In this document: positions 4,819 through 5,549 of the stretch, in pieces | How positions within the stretch are numbered: the stretch's first letter is position 1 | How the letters are laid out: each line of letters starts with the position of its first letter | Source: Sulfurospirillum arcachonense | GTDB lineage: Bacteria; Campylobacterota; Campylobacteria; Campylobacterales; Sulfurospirillaceae | Assembly: GCA_015662785.1 (NCBI GenBank) | Contig: DQTM01000016.1 | Span: forward strand, 1 to 5,549 | Reading direction: 5' to 3' | DNA: 5,549 bases | The notes under the pieces: model-generated | The model's database searches: none | What the model saw: only the letters and a program-made list of their open reading frames with translations | Told to the model about the DNA's origin: nothing | Program-made: the position numbers and the translations under genes

Positions 4819-5549
4819 ATGGCAGAAATAACAAAAGCTAATGGCATTGGTGATTGGTTTGACCAACGATTGGCTACAAAAAAACTAGCAAAAGTGATGA
4901 TGACGGAGTATTGGATTCCTAAAGATATCAACTTTTTATGGGCAATGGGCGTTGTTTTAGTAGTTCTTTTCAAGATTCTTATCATAACTGGTATTTTTCT
5001 TCTTATGTACTACAAACCAGATGTAAACTTAGCATTTGATAGTGTAAACTTCACAATCATGCAAGAGGTTGAGTATGGATGGCTATGGAGACATATGCAT
5101 GCTGTTGCAGCCTCTATGATATTTTTAATTATTTATATTCATATGTTTACAGGTATCTATTACGGCTCATATAAAAAAGGTCGTGAAATGATTTGGCTAA
5201 CGGGAATGGCACTTTTTGGTATGTTCTCAGCTGAAGCATTTAGTGGATACATGTTACCTTGGGGACAGATGAGTTACTGGGCTGCGCAGGTTATAACTAA
5301 CCTATTTGGTGGAATTCCTGTAATTGGTGATGCTCTTGTTGTTTGGATTCGTGGTGACTTTACAGTTGCTGATGCTACATTAACAAGATTCTTTATGCTT
5401 CATGTATTTTTACTTCCTTTAGTAATAATTATGCTTATAGTAATTCACTTCTACTCTTTAAGAATACCTCATGTAAATAACCAAGAGTGCGAAGATATAG
5501 ATTTTGATAAAGAAGCAGAAACTTACTTAGCTGGCAACAAAAAAGATTC
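4819..5549 (+). CDS. petB: Cytochrome b subunit of the bc1-type complex (partial, 3' end outside window)
   Basis: The frame opens at ATG 4819, six bases after AGGGG (4808-4812), which overlaps the petA stop. It runs open for 243 codons to the window end. It encodes the membrane core that binds hemes bL and bH and the two quinone sites. Helix B carries His94 and His108 in RHMHAVAASM...YIHMF, and helix D carries His195 and His210 in FFMLHVFLLP...IVIHF. The Qo-side motif GYMLPWGQMSYWAA spans about 143-156. The helix D histidines have 14 residues between them, as in cytochrome b6, rather than the 13 of mitochondrial-type cytochrome b. After helix D comes a polar loop from RIPHVNNQ to an acidic stretch, typical of Campylobacterota proteins, leading to the C-terminal helices and the Qo PEWY-type motif, which are not in this window. 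Cotranscribed with petA. Confidence 0.95.
   Translation, partial: MAEITKANGIGDWFDQRLATKKLAKVMMTEYWIPKDINFLWAMGVVLVVLFKILIITGIFLLMYYKPDVNLAFDSVNFTIMQEVEYGWLWRHMHAVAASMIFLIIYIHMFTGIYYGSYKKGREMIWLTGMALFGMFSAEAFSGYMLPWGQMSYWAAQVITNLFGGIPVIGDALVVWIRGDFTVADATLTRFFMLHVFLLPLVIIMLIVIHFYSLRIPHVNNQECEDIDFDKEAETYLAGNKKD

Noticed and set aside
4477..4985. Two - strand open frames across petA and petB
   Set aside because: They lie opposite Rieske and cytochrome b sequences with intact ligand motifs; no independent support.

Overview
The window is AT-rich and compactly packed. Its gene set and protein wording point to a Campylobacterota (Epsilonproteobacteria) chromosome, most likely Sulfurimonas or a close relative. 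The evidence is the MCP C-terminus, the MnmG, the stand-alone petA-petB pair with a Rieske box of CTHLGC...CACHGG, and a TorA-type reductase remnant. This assignment comes from recognition of protein families, not from a database search.

Layout. At 1-92 is the last stretch of a methyl-accepting chemotaxis protein. Its stop codon overlaps a TTG start (TTGA, 89-92) of a YbfB/YjiJ-like MFS transporter (89-1276). A good sigma70-type promoter lies in the end of that gene, ahead of mnmG (1318-3186), the tRNA wobble-uridine modification enzyme. Next come about 150 bases of scar (3187-3334): a well-formed ribosome binding site leading into only 12 codons on the + strand, and a signal peptide leading into only 24 codons on the - strand. 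After that, on the - strand, is torA for a periplasmic molybdopterin TMAO/DMSO-type reductase. It is reduced to its Tat signal plus first ~75 residues, joined out of frame to its last ~150 residues. Roughly 600 central residues are missing.

A divergent intergenic region (4017-4305) follows. It carries a perfect TTGA-N6-TCAA palindrome (4229-4242) at about -42 relative to a likely petA start point, the arrangement of a class II FNR-type activated promoter. The Rieske subunit petA (4306-4809) and the start of cytochrome b petB (4819 to the window end) form the beginning of a quinol:cytochrome c oxidoreductase (bc1-type) operon.

Biologically, the right half is respiratory: an intact bc complex under probable redox (Crp/Fnr) control beside a dead anaerobic terminal reductase operon. 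The most interesting observation is this gene-loss snapshot, with two separate lesions in one locus and a junction that can be placed within about five bases. I did not find a clearly new system. No tRNA, rRNA, CRISPR array or insertion sequence was recognised.
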